12,778 nt of DNA, taken from assembly GCA_964391365.1 (NCBI GenBank), contig CAYMKW010000089.1, forward strand, positions 1 to 12,778. Reading direction: 5' to 3'. Under the pieces are notes generated by a model that was given only the letters and a program-made list of their open reading frames with translations, was not told the DNA's origin and did no database searches. The DNA is from SXMI01 sp964391365 (lineage in GTDB: Bacteria > Actinomycetota > Acidimicrobiia > Acidimicrobiales > Microtrichaceae). The position numbers and the translations under genes were made by a program. Below are positions 1 through 5,845 of this stretch, in pieces; within the stretch, counting starts at the first letter, position 1; each line of letters begins with the position of its first letter.

Positions 1-694
1 ACGCGGTCACGGCCGCCTGCAGTGACTCGGGGTGCGTGGAGCCCACACCGTCGTTGATGTTCGTCCCGTCCGGGGAGTCGGCGAGCACCTCGACCTGTGC
101 GCCGAGCCGGGTCAGCACCCGGGGCGCGACCACCGAGTCCGCACCGTGCGCGCAGTCGACCACCACGCGGAGTCCGTCGAGGCGTCGCCCCTCGAGCGCG
201 GCCTCCACGGCCGTCGCATACCGGTCGAGCGCCGCGTCGTCGTGGCGGACGACCCCGACGGCGGCGCCGGTCGGCCCGGGGGAACCACCGGGGACGAGCG
301 CCTCGGCGATCACCGTCTCCACGCCCGACTGCTCGTCGTCGGTCAGCTTGCGGCCCCCGGGGGCGAACAGTTTGAGCCCGTTGTCGCCGTAGGGGTTGTG
401 CGAGGCCGAGATGACGACGCCGACGGTGTCCTCGGCGGCCGACGCGACGGCGACGGCCGGAGTGGGGACGACCCCGAGCAGGACGGCATCGGCGCCGGCG
501 GCGCACACACCCGCTGCGACGGCGGCCTCGAGCATGGTTCCGGAACGCCGGGTGTCGCGACCGATGAGCACCGGTCGTCCGCCGGACAGCGTCACGGCGG
601 CACGCCCCACGGCCAGGGCGACCTCGGGGGTCAGCGTGTCGTTGGCCAGCCCTCGCACCCCGTCGGTGCCGAAGCGGACCCGGGGAGCGCTCAC
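1..694 (-). CDS. glmM: Phosphoglucosamine mutase GlmM, 5' part (3' end beyond window)
   Basis: GlmM interconverts glucosamine-6-phosphate and glucosamine-1-phosphate in the cytoplasm, feeding UDP-GlcNAc and peptidoglycan synthesis. About 231 N-terminal residues are present, roughly half of the usual ~445, and the rest lies outside the window. Visible family motifs are RFGTDGVRG (residues 7-15), the active-site loop ISASHNP (95-101) with the phosphorylatable serine at Ser98, a DCAHGA motif near 185-190, and NINDGVGSTHPESL near the cut end, which belongs to the metal-binding second domain. The start is GTG at 694, chosen because it places VSAPRVRFGTDG as in family members. The upstream sequence has no convincing Shine-Dalgarno. 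It follows rpsI by 25 bases in the same direction, a common actinobacterial order, so it is probably read through from the rplM promoter. Phosphomannomutases are related, but GTDGVRG and the NIN..GSTHPE motif favour GlmM. Confidence 0.95.
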   Translation of the reverse strand, partial: MSAPRVRFGTDGVRGLANDTLTPEVALAVGRAAVTLSGGRPVLIGRDTRRSGTMLEAAVAAGVCAAGADAVLLGVVPTPAVAVASAAEDTVGVVISASHNPYGDNGLKLFAPGGRKLTDDEQSGVETVIAEALVPGGSPGPTGAAVGVVRHDDAALDRYATAVEAALEGRRLDGLRVVVDCAHGADSVVAPRVLTRLGAQVEVLADSPDGTNINDGVGSTHPESLQAAVTA

Positions 695-719
695 GCCCGT
701 CGTCGGTCGGTCCCGGGAC

Positions 720-1112
720 TCAGCGCTTGGAGTACTGCGGAGCCTTGCGGGCCTTCTTGAGGCCGTACTTCTTGGACTCCTTCTCCCGCGCGTCACGCGT
801 GAGGAATCCGGCCCGCTTGAGCGGCGGACGGAGCTCGGGGTCCAACTCGATGAGCCCACGAGCGATGCCCAGGCGAACTGCGCCGGCCTGGCCGGTCACG
901 CCACCGCCGTGGAGCGTCACGTCGATGTCGAACTGCTCGCCGGTCTCGGTGAGGCGGAGCGGCTCGCTCAGGATCATGCGGTGCGTGGGGTTCGGGAAGT
1001 AGTCCTCGAGCGCACGACGGTTGACGGTGATCTGACCGGAACCCTGACGGATCCGGACACGGGCGACCGCACGCTTGCGGCGACCGGTGGACTGCACGAG
1101 CGGCTTGGACAT
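720..1112 (-). CDS. rpsI: 30S ribosomal protein S9
   Basis: S9 is a small-subunit head protein whose C-terminal tail reaches the P-site tRNA. The 130-residue product has the S9 core TGRRKRAVARVRI (residues 9-21), the GGGVTGQAGAVRLGIARG segment (69-86) and the invariant tail ending in QYSKR, whose last residues contact tRNA. The ATG at 1112 is preferred because GGAG lies nine bases upstream. A GTG at 1130 would overlap the rplM stop by four bases and add six residues (VTETQQ), but it has no Shine-Dalgarno. The 14-base gap after rplM fits the conserved L13-S9 pair, and both should come from the promoter at about 1684-1655. Confidence 0.98.
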   Translation of the reverse strand: MSKPLVQSTGRRKRAVARVRIRQGSGQITVNRRALEDYFPNPTHRMILSEPLRLTETGEQFDIDVTLHGGGVTGQAGAVRLGIARGLIELDPELRPPLKRAGFLTRDAREKESKKYGLKKARKAPQYSKR

Positions 1113-1126
1113 CTGCTGTGTCTCCG

Positions 1127-1576
1127 TCACGAACGGGCCCGGGCGGCGGCGAACTCGATCGGTTCGGGCTGCTGGGCGGCGTGGGGGTGGTCGGGACCGG
1201 CGTACACCTTGAGCTTGCGCAGCATCTGGCGACCCAGTCGGTTCTTGGGGAGCATGCCGCGAACGGAGCGGCGGACGGCCTCGGCGGGCTTCTCGTCGAG
1301 CAGCTTGGCGTAGGTGGTCGACTTGATGCCGCCCGGGTAGCCGCTGTGCCGGTAGACCATCTTGGCCTCGGCCTTGTTCGAGGTGAGCACGACCTTGTCG
1401 GCGTTCACGATGATGACGTGGTCGCCGGTGTCGAGGTGGGGGCTGAACGTGGTCTTGTGCTTGCCACGGAGCAGCCGGGCGACCTCGGTCGCCATCCGAC
1501 CGAGGGTCAGGCCCTCGGCGTCGACGACGTACCACGTACGTTCGATCTCTGATGCCTTCGTGGAGTGCGTGCGCAC
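1127..1576 (-). CDS. rplM: 50S ribosomal protein L13
   Basis: L13 is an early-assembling large-subunit protein. The 149-residue product carries the family motifs RTWYVVDAEGLTLGRMA (13-29), GKHKTTFSPHLDTGD (38-52), KMVYRHSGYPGGIK (72-85) and GMLPKNRLGRQMLRKLKVY (107-125), followed by HPHAAQQP. The length and the N-terminal STKASEIERTW resemble actinobacterial L13. The chosen start is GTG at 1576. The upstream stretch is purine-rich (AAGAGAGAGA) but not a classic Shine-Dalgarno. An in-frame GTG at 1594 would add six residues and cannot be excluded. The gene opens the rplM-rpsI unit behind its own promoter candidate. Confidence 0.97.
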   Translation of the reverse strand: MRTHSTKASEIERTWYVVDAEGLTLGRMATEVARLLRGKHKTTFSPHLDTGDHVIIVNADKVVLTSNKAEAKMVYRHSGYPGGIKSTTYAKLLDEKPAEAVRRSVRGMLPKNRLGRQMLRKLKVYAGPDHPHAAQQPEPIEFAAARARS

Positions 1577-1654
1577 GGTCGTCTCTCTCTTCACCGCATC
1601 CCGGACGGTTCCGGGGTGCTCGGTGGCGCGGGGGCGCCTCTGGACCGGAGCGAG

Positions 1655-1684
1655 AGCGTAGGGCCACGCCCGGTCGACGGGCAA
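1655..1684 (-). promoter_or_regulatory. Candidate sigma70-type promoter for rplM-rpsI(-glmM)
   Basis: On the minus strand a TTGCCC box (1684-1679) is separated by 18 bases from TACGCT (1660-1655), matching TTGnnn/TAnnnT housekeeping promoters of actinobacteria. Transcription would start near 1648, giving a leader of about 72 bases before the rplM GTG. An inverted repeat GCCCG-TCGAC-CGGGC (1682-1668) overlaps the -35 box and spacer. The leader contains a small hairpin CCCGG-AACCGT-CCGGG (1615-1600). The location, in the 133-base truA-rplM gap and upstream of a conserved operon head, supports the call, but it rests on sequence match only. Confidence 0.55.
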
Positions 1685-1709
1685 GCCGACGCCGACCCGG
1701 CCCGGCCGC

Positions 1710-2519
1710 TCAGTAGCCGACGTCCCAGAGCACGAGCCCCCGTGGGGGTGCCAGGGTCGGCAGGGCGGCACGATCCCGCGCCTCGAGCGCCCGGGCGACA
1801 TCGGCCGGGTCCCGGCGACCGCGGCCCACCTCGACGAGCAGACCGACGATGCTGCGCACCATCTGGTGGCAGAACGCCGTGGCGCTGATCTCGAACCGGA
1901 GCAGTTCGTCCTCGGGCCGACTCCAGCCGGCGGCCAGCACCCTGCGGACCAGCGAGACCTCGGGTGTCCCCCGGGGTCGGCGGCAGAAGGTGGAGAAGTC
2001 GTGCTCTCCGACCAGCGCGCCTGCGGCCAGGTCCATCGACGGCAGGTCGAGCGGCTCGTCCACCCACCACGCCGTGCGATCCAGGAACGGCGACGGGACC
2101 TCGGCGTTCCAGACCTGGTAGCGGTAGGTACGGGAGCGGGCCGAGAACCGGGCGTCGAAGTCGGTTGCTGCGGGTCGCACGCCGGCGACGACGATCTCCG
2201 GCGCGAGCAGGGCCACGAGTGAGTTGCGCAGCGACGTGGGGTCGTCCGCCCGACGCGGGGCGGGCGCGCCCTCGGGGAACCGGACGGTCACGACCTGGGC
2301 CCGAGCGTGCACCCCCCGGTCGGTGCGGCCGGCGCAGGTGAGCTCGACCGGGACCCCGGTGACGGTCTCGAGCGCACGACGCAACTCGCCGGCGACCGTC
2401 CGCACGCCGTCGTTCTCGGCGAATCCGTGGAACGACGTCCCGTCGTAGGCCAGGTCGAGGCGCAGCGGCTGTGGCCCGGACGCGGACGAACCGCCCTCGG
2501 GGGGCGGCTCGTCGGTCAC
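1710..2519 (-). CDS. truA: tRNA pseudouridine(38-40) synthase TruA
   Basis: TruA isomerises uridines 38-40 in the tRNA anticodon stem-loop to pseudouridine. The 269-residue product contains the catalytic motif AGRTDRGVHA (63-72) with nucleophile Asp67. It also has FDARFSARSRTYRY (121-134), GEHDFSTFC (171-179), HQMVRSIVGLLVEVGRG (218-234) and the C-terminal APPRGLVLWDVGY. The conserved fold begins at LRLDLAYDGTSF (19-30), so about 18 Pro/Gly/Ser-rich residues precede it. The start is GTG at 2519, 23 bases after the rplQ stop. The only Shine-Dalgarno-like bases are GGAA inside a hairpin that also covers the first G of GTG. Translation therefore probably depends on ribosomes finishing rplQ. The position after rplQ and before rplM is typical of actinobacteria. 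Confidence 0.97.
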   Translation of the reverse strand: MTDEPPPEGGSSASGPQPLRLDLAYDGTSFHGFAENDGVRTVAGELRRALETVTGVPVELTCAGRTDRGVHARAQVVTVRFPEGAPAPRRADDPTSLRNSLVALLAPEIVVAGVRPAATDFDARFSARSRTYRYQVWNAEVPSPFLDRTAWWVDEPLDLPSMDLAAGALVGEHDFSTFCRRPRGTPEVSLVRRVLAAGWSRPEDELLRFEISATAFCHQMVRSIVGLLVEVGRGRRDPADVARALEARDRAALPTLAPPRGLVLWDVGY

Positions 2520-2533
2520 GGAACGGGGTTCCG
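2519..2533 (-). promoter_or_regulatory. Hairpin over the truA translation start
   Basis: The transcript sequence CGGAAC-CCC-GTTCCG folds as a 6-bp stem with a 3-base loop. It includes the only Shine-Dalgarno-like GGAA and the first base of the truA GTG. The rplQ stop codon (2545-2543) lies 9 bases upstream, so a terminating ribosome could melt it. The inferred role is to keep truA output low within a highly expressed operon. Confidence 0.4.
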
Positions 2534-2542
2534 GGCGGTCGG

Positions 2543-2899
2543 TCAGACCAGTTCCAGCTTGGCCATCGGCGCGTTGTCGCCCGAGCGGGTGCCGAGCTTC
2601 AGGATCCGCGTGTAGCCGCCCGGACGGTCGGCGTAGCGCGGGCCGATCTGGTCCATCAGGATGGCGGCGATCTCCTCGTCACCCAGGAACGCCAGAATCT
2701 GGCGGTGGTTGTGCAGACCGCCCTTCTTGGCCTTGGTGATGATCTTCTCCGCGATCGGGCGGACGGCCTTGGCCTTGGCCTCGGTCGTCACGATCCCGGT
2801 GGGCGAGGCGACCAGCGACGCCACCAGGTTGGCCATGAGCAGCCGCTGGTGCTTGCTGTTGCCGCCGAACCGACGGCCCTTCTTCGGGGTTGCGGGCAT
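2543..2899 (-). CDS. rplQ: 50S ribosomal protein L17
   Basis: L17 sits near the peptide exit tunnel on the large subunit. The 118-residue product matches the short bacterial form: a basic N-terminus KKGRRFGGNSKHQRLLMANL (6-25), then IVTTEAKAKAVRPIAEKIIT, and a C-terminus with GGYTRILKLGTRSGDNAPMAKLEL. The ATG at 2899 has an AGGAG Shine-Dalgarno six bases upstream. It follows rpoA by 31 bases, and that gap contains a small CCCGG-TCG-CCGGG hairpin. rpoA-rplQ is the standard end of the alpha operon. Confidence 0.98.
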   Translation of the reverse strand: MPATPKKGRRFGGNSKHQRLLMANLVASLVASPTGIVTTEAKAKAVRPIAEKIITKAKKGGLHNHRQILAFLGDEEIAAILMDQIGPRYADRPGGYTRILKLGTRSGDNAPMAKLELV

Positions 2900-2930
2900 G
2901 GGGTGTCTCCTGTGGTCCCGGCGACCGGGG

Positions 2931-3863
2931 TCAGCTGCCGCGCAGCGTCAGGCCGCGGTCGTTCAGCTTCTCGATGACCTCATCGAGCGACTTCTGACCG
3001 AAGTTGGTGATGGCGAGCAGGTCGTCCTCGCTCTTGAGGAGCAGTTCGCCGACGGTGTTGACCTGGGCACGCTTGAGGCAGTTCCGGGGACGCTCCGAGA
3101 GGTCGAGGTCCTCGATGGCGAGCTCCAGGTCCGGCGTCGACGCAACAGCCTGCGGCTCCGGGCCGATCTCCAGACCCTTGGGTTCGTCGCTCATGTGCTC
3201 GACGAGCTCGACGAGCGCCCGGAGCGTGGCCCCGGCCGAGGCCAGCGCCTCCCGCGGCGTGAGCGATCCGTCGGTCTCGATGTCGAGGACGAGCCGGTCG
3301 TACTCGGTCGACTGCTCGACACGGGTCGGCTCGATCGAGAACGAGGCGCGTCGGACCGGCGAGAAGATGGCGTCGATCGGGATGACGCCGATCGTCGTCG
3401 TCGCCCGGTTGACCGCAGACAGGTAGCCCTTGCCCTGGTCGATGGTGAGGTCGACCGCGAGCCGGCCCTTCCCGTTGAGCGTCGCGATGTGCTGGTCCGG
3501 GTTGAGGATCTCCACGTCGGAGCTCGTCCGGATGTCGGCGGCCGTGATCTCGGCGGGGCCGGTCACGTCCAGACGGACCGTCACCGGGTCCTCGGCCACC
3601 GAGGTGACCACGACATCCTTCAGGTTGAGGATGATGTCCGTGACGTCCTCGGTGACACCGGTGATGGTGTCGAACTCGTGGAGGGCGTCATCGAAGCGGA
3701 CCTCGGTGATCGCCGCGCCGGGGATCGACGAGAGCAGCGTGCGCCGCAGCGAGTTGCCGAGCGTGTGGCCGAAGCCGGGCTCGAGCGGACTGATGGCGAA
3801 ACGCTGCGTGTTGGACGCCTCGTCGTCGATCGCCTCGACGGTGGGTCGCTGAATGACCAGCAT
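2931..3863 (-). CDS. rpoA: DNA-directed RNA polymerase alpha subunit
   Basis: The alpha subunit dimerises to nucleate RNA polymerase assembly, and its C-terminal domain contacts UP elements and activators. The 310-residue product has the complete N-terminal domain (1 to ~230) with the dimerisation motif EPGFGHTLGNSLRRTLLSS (28-46). A linker follows, then the alpha-CTD (about 245-310) with SERPRNCLKRAQVNTVGELL. Arg258, Asn261 and Cys262 line up with E. coli Arg265, Asn268 and Cys269, so the DNA-binding surface is intact. The ATG at 3863 has GAGGT nine bases upstream. An 82-base gap with a stable hairpin separates it from rpsD. Length is usual for the family. Confidence 0.98.
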   Translation of the reverse strand: MLVIQRPTVEAIDDEASNTQRFAISPLEPGFGHTLGNSLRRTLLSSIPGAAITEVRFDDALHEFDTITGVTEDVTDIILNLKDVVVTSVAEDPVTVRLDVTGPAEITAADIRTSSDVEILNPDQHIATLNGKGRLAVDLTIDQGKGYLSAVNRATTTIGVIPIDAIFSPVRRASFSIEPTRVEQSTEYDRLVLDIETDGSLTPREALASAGATLRALVELVEHMSDEPKGLEIGPEPQAVASTPDLELAIEDLDLSERPRNCLKRAQVNTVGELLLKSEDDLLAITNFGQKSLDEVIEKLNDRGLTLRGS

Positions 3864-3915
3864 CTGTTGCGTACCTCGGGACTCGGAGGGTGGGCGGGGA
3901 CGGGGTGCCGACCGG

Positions 3916-3933
3916 CGGCGGGCGAACCCACCG
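3916..3933 (-). promoter_or_regulatory. Stable TTCG-loop hairpin between rpsD and rpoA
   Basis: On the minus strand CGGTGGG-TTCG-CCCGCCG forms a 7-bp stem with one G-U pair and a UUCG tetraloop, 12 bases after the rpsD stop. No T-run follows, so it is not a classic terminator. It could be an attenuator, an RNA-processing site or a stability element that sets rpoA relative to the upstream ribosomal genes. The fold is seen in the sequence and the role is inferred. Confidence 0.45.
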
Positions 3934-3945
3934 GGTGGCGACGGA

Positions 3946-4563
3946 CTACTTCGAGTAGAGCTCGACGATCAGCTGCTCGCGGACCGGGACGTCGATCTGC
4001 TCCCGGATCGGCAGCTCTCGGACGGTGACCTCCTGGCCGCCGTCGGACGACTCGAGCCAGGGCGGGGGCGTACGGCCCAACGCGTCCTGGTTCCACTCGA
4101 CGACGAGCAGCTTGCGGGCCTTGTCGCTCAGGCGCACCACGTCACCCTTGCGGACCCGGAAGCTCGGCACGTTGACGCGACGCCCGTTGACCACGATGTG
4201 TCCGTGGCTCACGAACTGGCGGGCCTGCGGACGGGTCGCCGCCCAGCCGGCCCGGTAGACCACGTTGTCGAGACGCTGCTCACAGAGGCGGAGCAGGTTC
4301 TCGCCGGTCACGCCGGAGCGGCGGGAGGCCTCGGCGTAGAGGTTCCGGAACTGCTTCTCGGTCATGCCGTAGGTGAAGCGGGCCTTCTGCTTCTCCTGCA
4401 GCTGGAGCAGGTACTCGCTGACGTTGCCACGCCGACGGGTGCGGCCGTGGTCGCCCGGCGGGTAGGGGCGCTTCTCCATGGCGATGTTCTCGCCGTTGGT
4501 GCCCCAGATGTTGGTGCCCAGACGTCGGGAGACGCGGGCCTTCGGTCCGGTGTAGCGCGACAC
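3946..4563 (-). CDS. rpsD: 30S ribosomal protein S4
   Basis: S4 is a primary 16S rRNA-binding protein at the start of 30S assembly, and in some bacteria it represses its own operon. The 205-residue product begins SRYTGPKARVSRRLG, lacks the N-terminal zinc cysteines (the one cysteine is Cys94) and is therefore the zinc-free form. The S4 RNA-binding domain is at about 97-160, with RLDNVVYRAGWAATRPQARQ and HGHIVVNGRRVNVPSFRVRKGD. The start is GTG at 4563, one base after the rpsK stop, with GGAGG seven bases upstream inside the rpsK end. It is the only gene here that ends in TAG; all other visible stops are TGA. Confidence 0.98.
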   Translation of the reverse strand: MSRYTGPKARVSRRLGTNIWGTNGENIAMEKRPYPPGDHGRTRRRGNVSEYLLQLQEKQKARFTYGMTEKQFRNLYAEASRRSGVTGENLLRLCEQRLDNVVYRAGWAATRPQARQFVSHGHIVVNGRRVNVPSFRVRKGDVVRLSDKARKLLVVEWNQDALGRTPPPWLESSDGGQEVTVRELPIREQIDVPVREQLIVELYSK

Positions 4564-4564
4564 G

Positions 4565-4963
4565 TCAGAGCCTCCGACGCTTGGGGGGACGACAGCCGTT
4601 GTGCGGAACCGGGGTCACGTCCTTGATGCCCGTGACCTCGATGCCGACGTTCTGGATCGACCGGATGGCGGTCTCGCGACCGGATCCCGGGCCCTTCACC
4701 ACGACGTCGACCTTGCGGACACCGTGCTCCATGGCCCGACGGGCGGCCTGCTCGGCGGCGAGCTGGGCGGCGAAGGGCGTGGACTTCCGGGAACCCTTGA
4801 ACCCGGCGTTGCCGGCAGAGGCCCAGGACAGCACGTTGCCCTGCTGGTCGGTGATCGAGACGATCGTGTTGTTGAACGAGCTCTTGATGTGGACGACACC
4901 GTGGGTGACGTTCTTCCGCTCGCGACGCTTGGGACGACGACCGCCCGCTGGAGTCTTTGCCAT
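4565..4963 (-). CDS. rpsK: 30S ribosomal protein S11
   Basis: S11 lies on the small-subunit platform near the mRNA exit and binds 16S rRNA with S18 and S6. The 132-residue product shows a basic N-terminus, then GVVHIKSSFNNTIVSITDQQG (22-42), the loop KGPGSGRETAIRSI (90-103) and the invariant tail DVTPVPHNGCRPPKRRR. The ATG at 4963 is used, 13 bases after rpsM, with AAGGTG about nine bases upstream. S13-S11-S4-alpha-L17 is the standard alpha-operon order. Confidence 0.98.
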   Translation of the reverse strand: MAKTPAGGRRPKRRERKNVTHGVVHIKSSFNNTIVSITDQQGNVLSWASAGNAGFKGSRKSTPFAAQLAAEQAARRAMEHGVRKVDVVVKGPGSGRETAIRSIQNVGIEVTGIKDVTPVPHNGCRPPKRRRL

Positions 4964-4976
4964 CAGTGCAGCACCT

Positions 4977-5354
4977 TCACTTGCGAACCTTCTTCTTGCC
5001 GGCGACGGTCTTCTTCGGGCCCTTGCGGGTCCGAGCGTTCGTGTGGGTGCGCTGGCCACGGACGGGCAGCCCCCTGCGGTGACGGAGGCCCTGGTAGCAG
5101 CCGATCTCCATCTTCCGCTTGATGTTCTGGTTGATCTCCCGACGGAGATCGCCCTCGACCTTGTAGTGCTCCTCGATGTGGGCCCGGAGCCGGGTGACGT
5201 CACCCTCGGTCAGGTCCCGCACTCGGGTGGACGGATCGATCTCGGTCGCGGCGCAGATGTCGGCTGCTGCCGACGGCCCGATGCCGTAGATGTAGGTCAG
5301 CGAGATCACCAACCGCTTCTCGCGGGGGATGTCGACGCCGGAAATTCGTGCCAT
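4977..5354 (-). CDS. rpsM: 30S ribosomal protein S13
   Basis: S13 in the 30S head forms intersubunit bridges and its C-terminal tail approaches the P-site tRNA. The 125-residue product has ARISGVDIPREKR (2-14), the helix-hairpin-helix segment LTYIYGIGPSAAADIC (19-34), the hallmark RGLPVRGQRTHTNARTRKG (94-112) and a lysine-rich tail. The ATG at 5354 has GAGGT five bases upstream. That Shine-Dalgarno overlaps the rpmJ stop, so the two are probably coupled across the 8-base gap. Confidence 0.98.
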   Translation of the reverse strand: MARISGVDIPREKRLVISLTYIYGIGPSAAADICAATEIDPSTRVRDLTEGDVTRLRAHIEEHYKVEGDLRREINQNIKRKMEIGCYQGLRHRRGLPVRGQRTHTNARTRKGPKKTVAGKKKVRK

Positions 5355-5362
5355 GGGATACC

Positions 5363-5476
5363 TCAGCCCTGCCGCTGCTTGTGCCGCGGGTTCTCGCAGA
5401 TGACCATCACGCGGCCGTGCCGACGGATGACCCTGCACTTCTCACAGATTCTCTTGACGCTCGGTCGAACCTTCAT
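5363..5476 (-). CDS. rpmJ: 50S ribosomal protein L36
   Basis: L36 is the smallest large-subunit protein. The 37-residue product has a C-C-C-H zinc ribbon (Cys11, Cys14, Cys27, His32) and the typical KVRPSVKRICEKC opening and ENPRHKQRQG end. It is therefore the zinc-binding form. The ATG at 5476 has GAGGAC just upstream and lies 22 bases after infA. Its place between infA and rpsM is conserved in actinobacteria. Confidence 0.98.
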   Translation of the reverse strand: MKVRPSVKRICEKCRVIRRHGRVMVICENPRHKQRQG

Positions 5477-5498
5477 GACGTCCTCAGACCGCTTCCGG

Positions 5499-5723
5499 TC
5501 ACTTGTAGCGATAGGTGATGCGACCCCGGGAGAGGTCGTAGGGGGTGAGCTCCACCTGGACCTTGTCCCCGGGGAGGATCCGGATGTAGTGCATCCGCAT
5601 CTTCCCGGAGATGTGCGCCAGGACCACGTGCCCGTTCTCCAGCTCCACCCGGAACATGGCGTTGGGGAGCGGTTCGACGACCTTTCCCTCGAGCACGATG
5701 GCGTCTTCCTTGGGCTTGGGCAG
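5499..5723 (-). CDS. infA: Translation initiation factor IF-1, apparently starting at CTG
   Basis: IF-1 binds the 30S A site and supports IF-2 and IF-3 in initiation. The OB-fold protein is unmistakable: KEDAIVLEGKVVE (5-17), LPNAMFRVELENGH (19-32), VLAHISGKMRMHYIRILPGD (34-53) and the end PYDLSRGRITYRYK. With the CTG at 5723 the product is 74 residues, matching the usual 72-73. A perfect AGGAGGT sits with AGGAGG seven bases before the CTG. In-frame ATG, GTG or TTG codons exist only farther upstream (5822, 5798, 5792, 5771, 5765). They would add at least 14 non-homologous residues without a Shine-Dalgarno, and two of them lie inside the promoter boxes. A GTG at 5728 is out of frame. The gene heads the alpha-type unit behind its own promoter. 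Confidence 0.93.
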   Translation of the reverse strand: MPKPKEDAIVLEGKVVEPLPNAMFRVELENGHVVLAHISGKMRMHYIRILPGDKVQVELTPYDLSRGRITYRYK

Positions 5724-5729
5724 CGCACG

Positions 5730-5736
5730 ACCTCCT
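5730..5736 (-). promoter_or_regulatory. Consensus ribosome binding site that sets the infA start
   Basis: AGGAGGT on the minus strand is a near-full anti-16S match. AGGAGG ends seven bases before the CTG at 5723-5721, an optimal distance. The nearby GTG at 5728-5726 is only two bases away and out of frame, so this site argues for initiation at CTG. Confidence 0.7.
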
Positions 5737-5742
5737 GAACGA

Positions 5743-5783
5743 TCCCCGGGGGGTGGATGTCCCACGGGCACCTCGCCCGGGGA
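5743..5783 (-). promoter_or_regulatory. infA leader hairpin
   Basis: The minus-strand leader contains a perfect 8-bp inverted repeat, TCCCCGGG (5783-5776) and CCCGGGGA (5750-5743), around a 25-base loop. The loop holds a further GTGG-GACAT-CCAC stem (5765-5753). It begins about four bases after the predicted transcription start and ends six bases before the infA Shine-Dalgarno. It could stabilise the 5' end or modulate initiation. The structure is read from the sequence and the function is inferred. Confidence 0.4.
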
Positions 5784-5793
5784 ACGGCCCACT

Positions 5794-5822
5794 ACCATAC
5801 GGGATCGTCCTCCACGGGGCAA
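5794..5822 (-). promoter_or_regulatory. Candidate sigma70-type promoter for infA-rpmJ-rpsM-rpsK-rpsD-rpoA-rplQ
   Basis: TTGCCC (5822-5817) and TATGGT (5799-5794) are separated by exactly 17 bases in the 122-base adk-infA gap. Transcription would start near 5787, leaving a leader of about 64 bases. The -35 hexamer is the same as in the rplM promoter candidate. A GC-rich palindrome followed by CTTT (about 5841-5821) lies just upstream and could be a weak terminator or attenuator for the adk transcript. The promoter is called from sequence match and position only. Confidence 0.6.
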
Positions 5823-5845
5823 AGGCGGGCGCCCGGCCCGGGGAA

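Noticed and set aside
710..719. GTCCCGGGAC palindrome after the rpsI stop as a terminator
   Set aside because: No loop and no T-run, and glmM follows at once; probably a chance palindrome in GC-rich DNA.
1113..1130. GTG start for rpsI at 1130 overlapping the rplM stop
   Set aside because: GTGA overlap is attractive, but there is no Shine-Dalgarno before it, whereas the ATG at 1112 has GGAG nine bases upstream.
2661..4028. Plus-strand open frame of about 455 codons opposite rplQ and rpoA
   Set aside because: Antisense shadow of strongly conserved genes, with no motif and biased composition.
4581..5738. Plus-strand open frame of about 385 codons opposite rpsK, rpsM, rpmJ and infA
   Set aside because: Antisense shadow; all four genes beneath it are certain.
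5499..5822. Longer infA starting at TTG 5822 or ATG 5798
   Set aside because: The extra N-terminus is unlike IF-1, has no Shine-Dalgarno, and its start codons lie in the -35 and -10 boxes of the promoter candidate.
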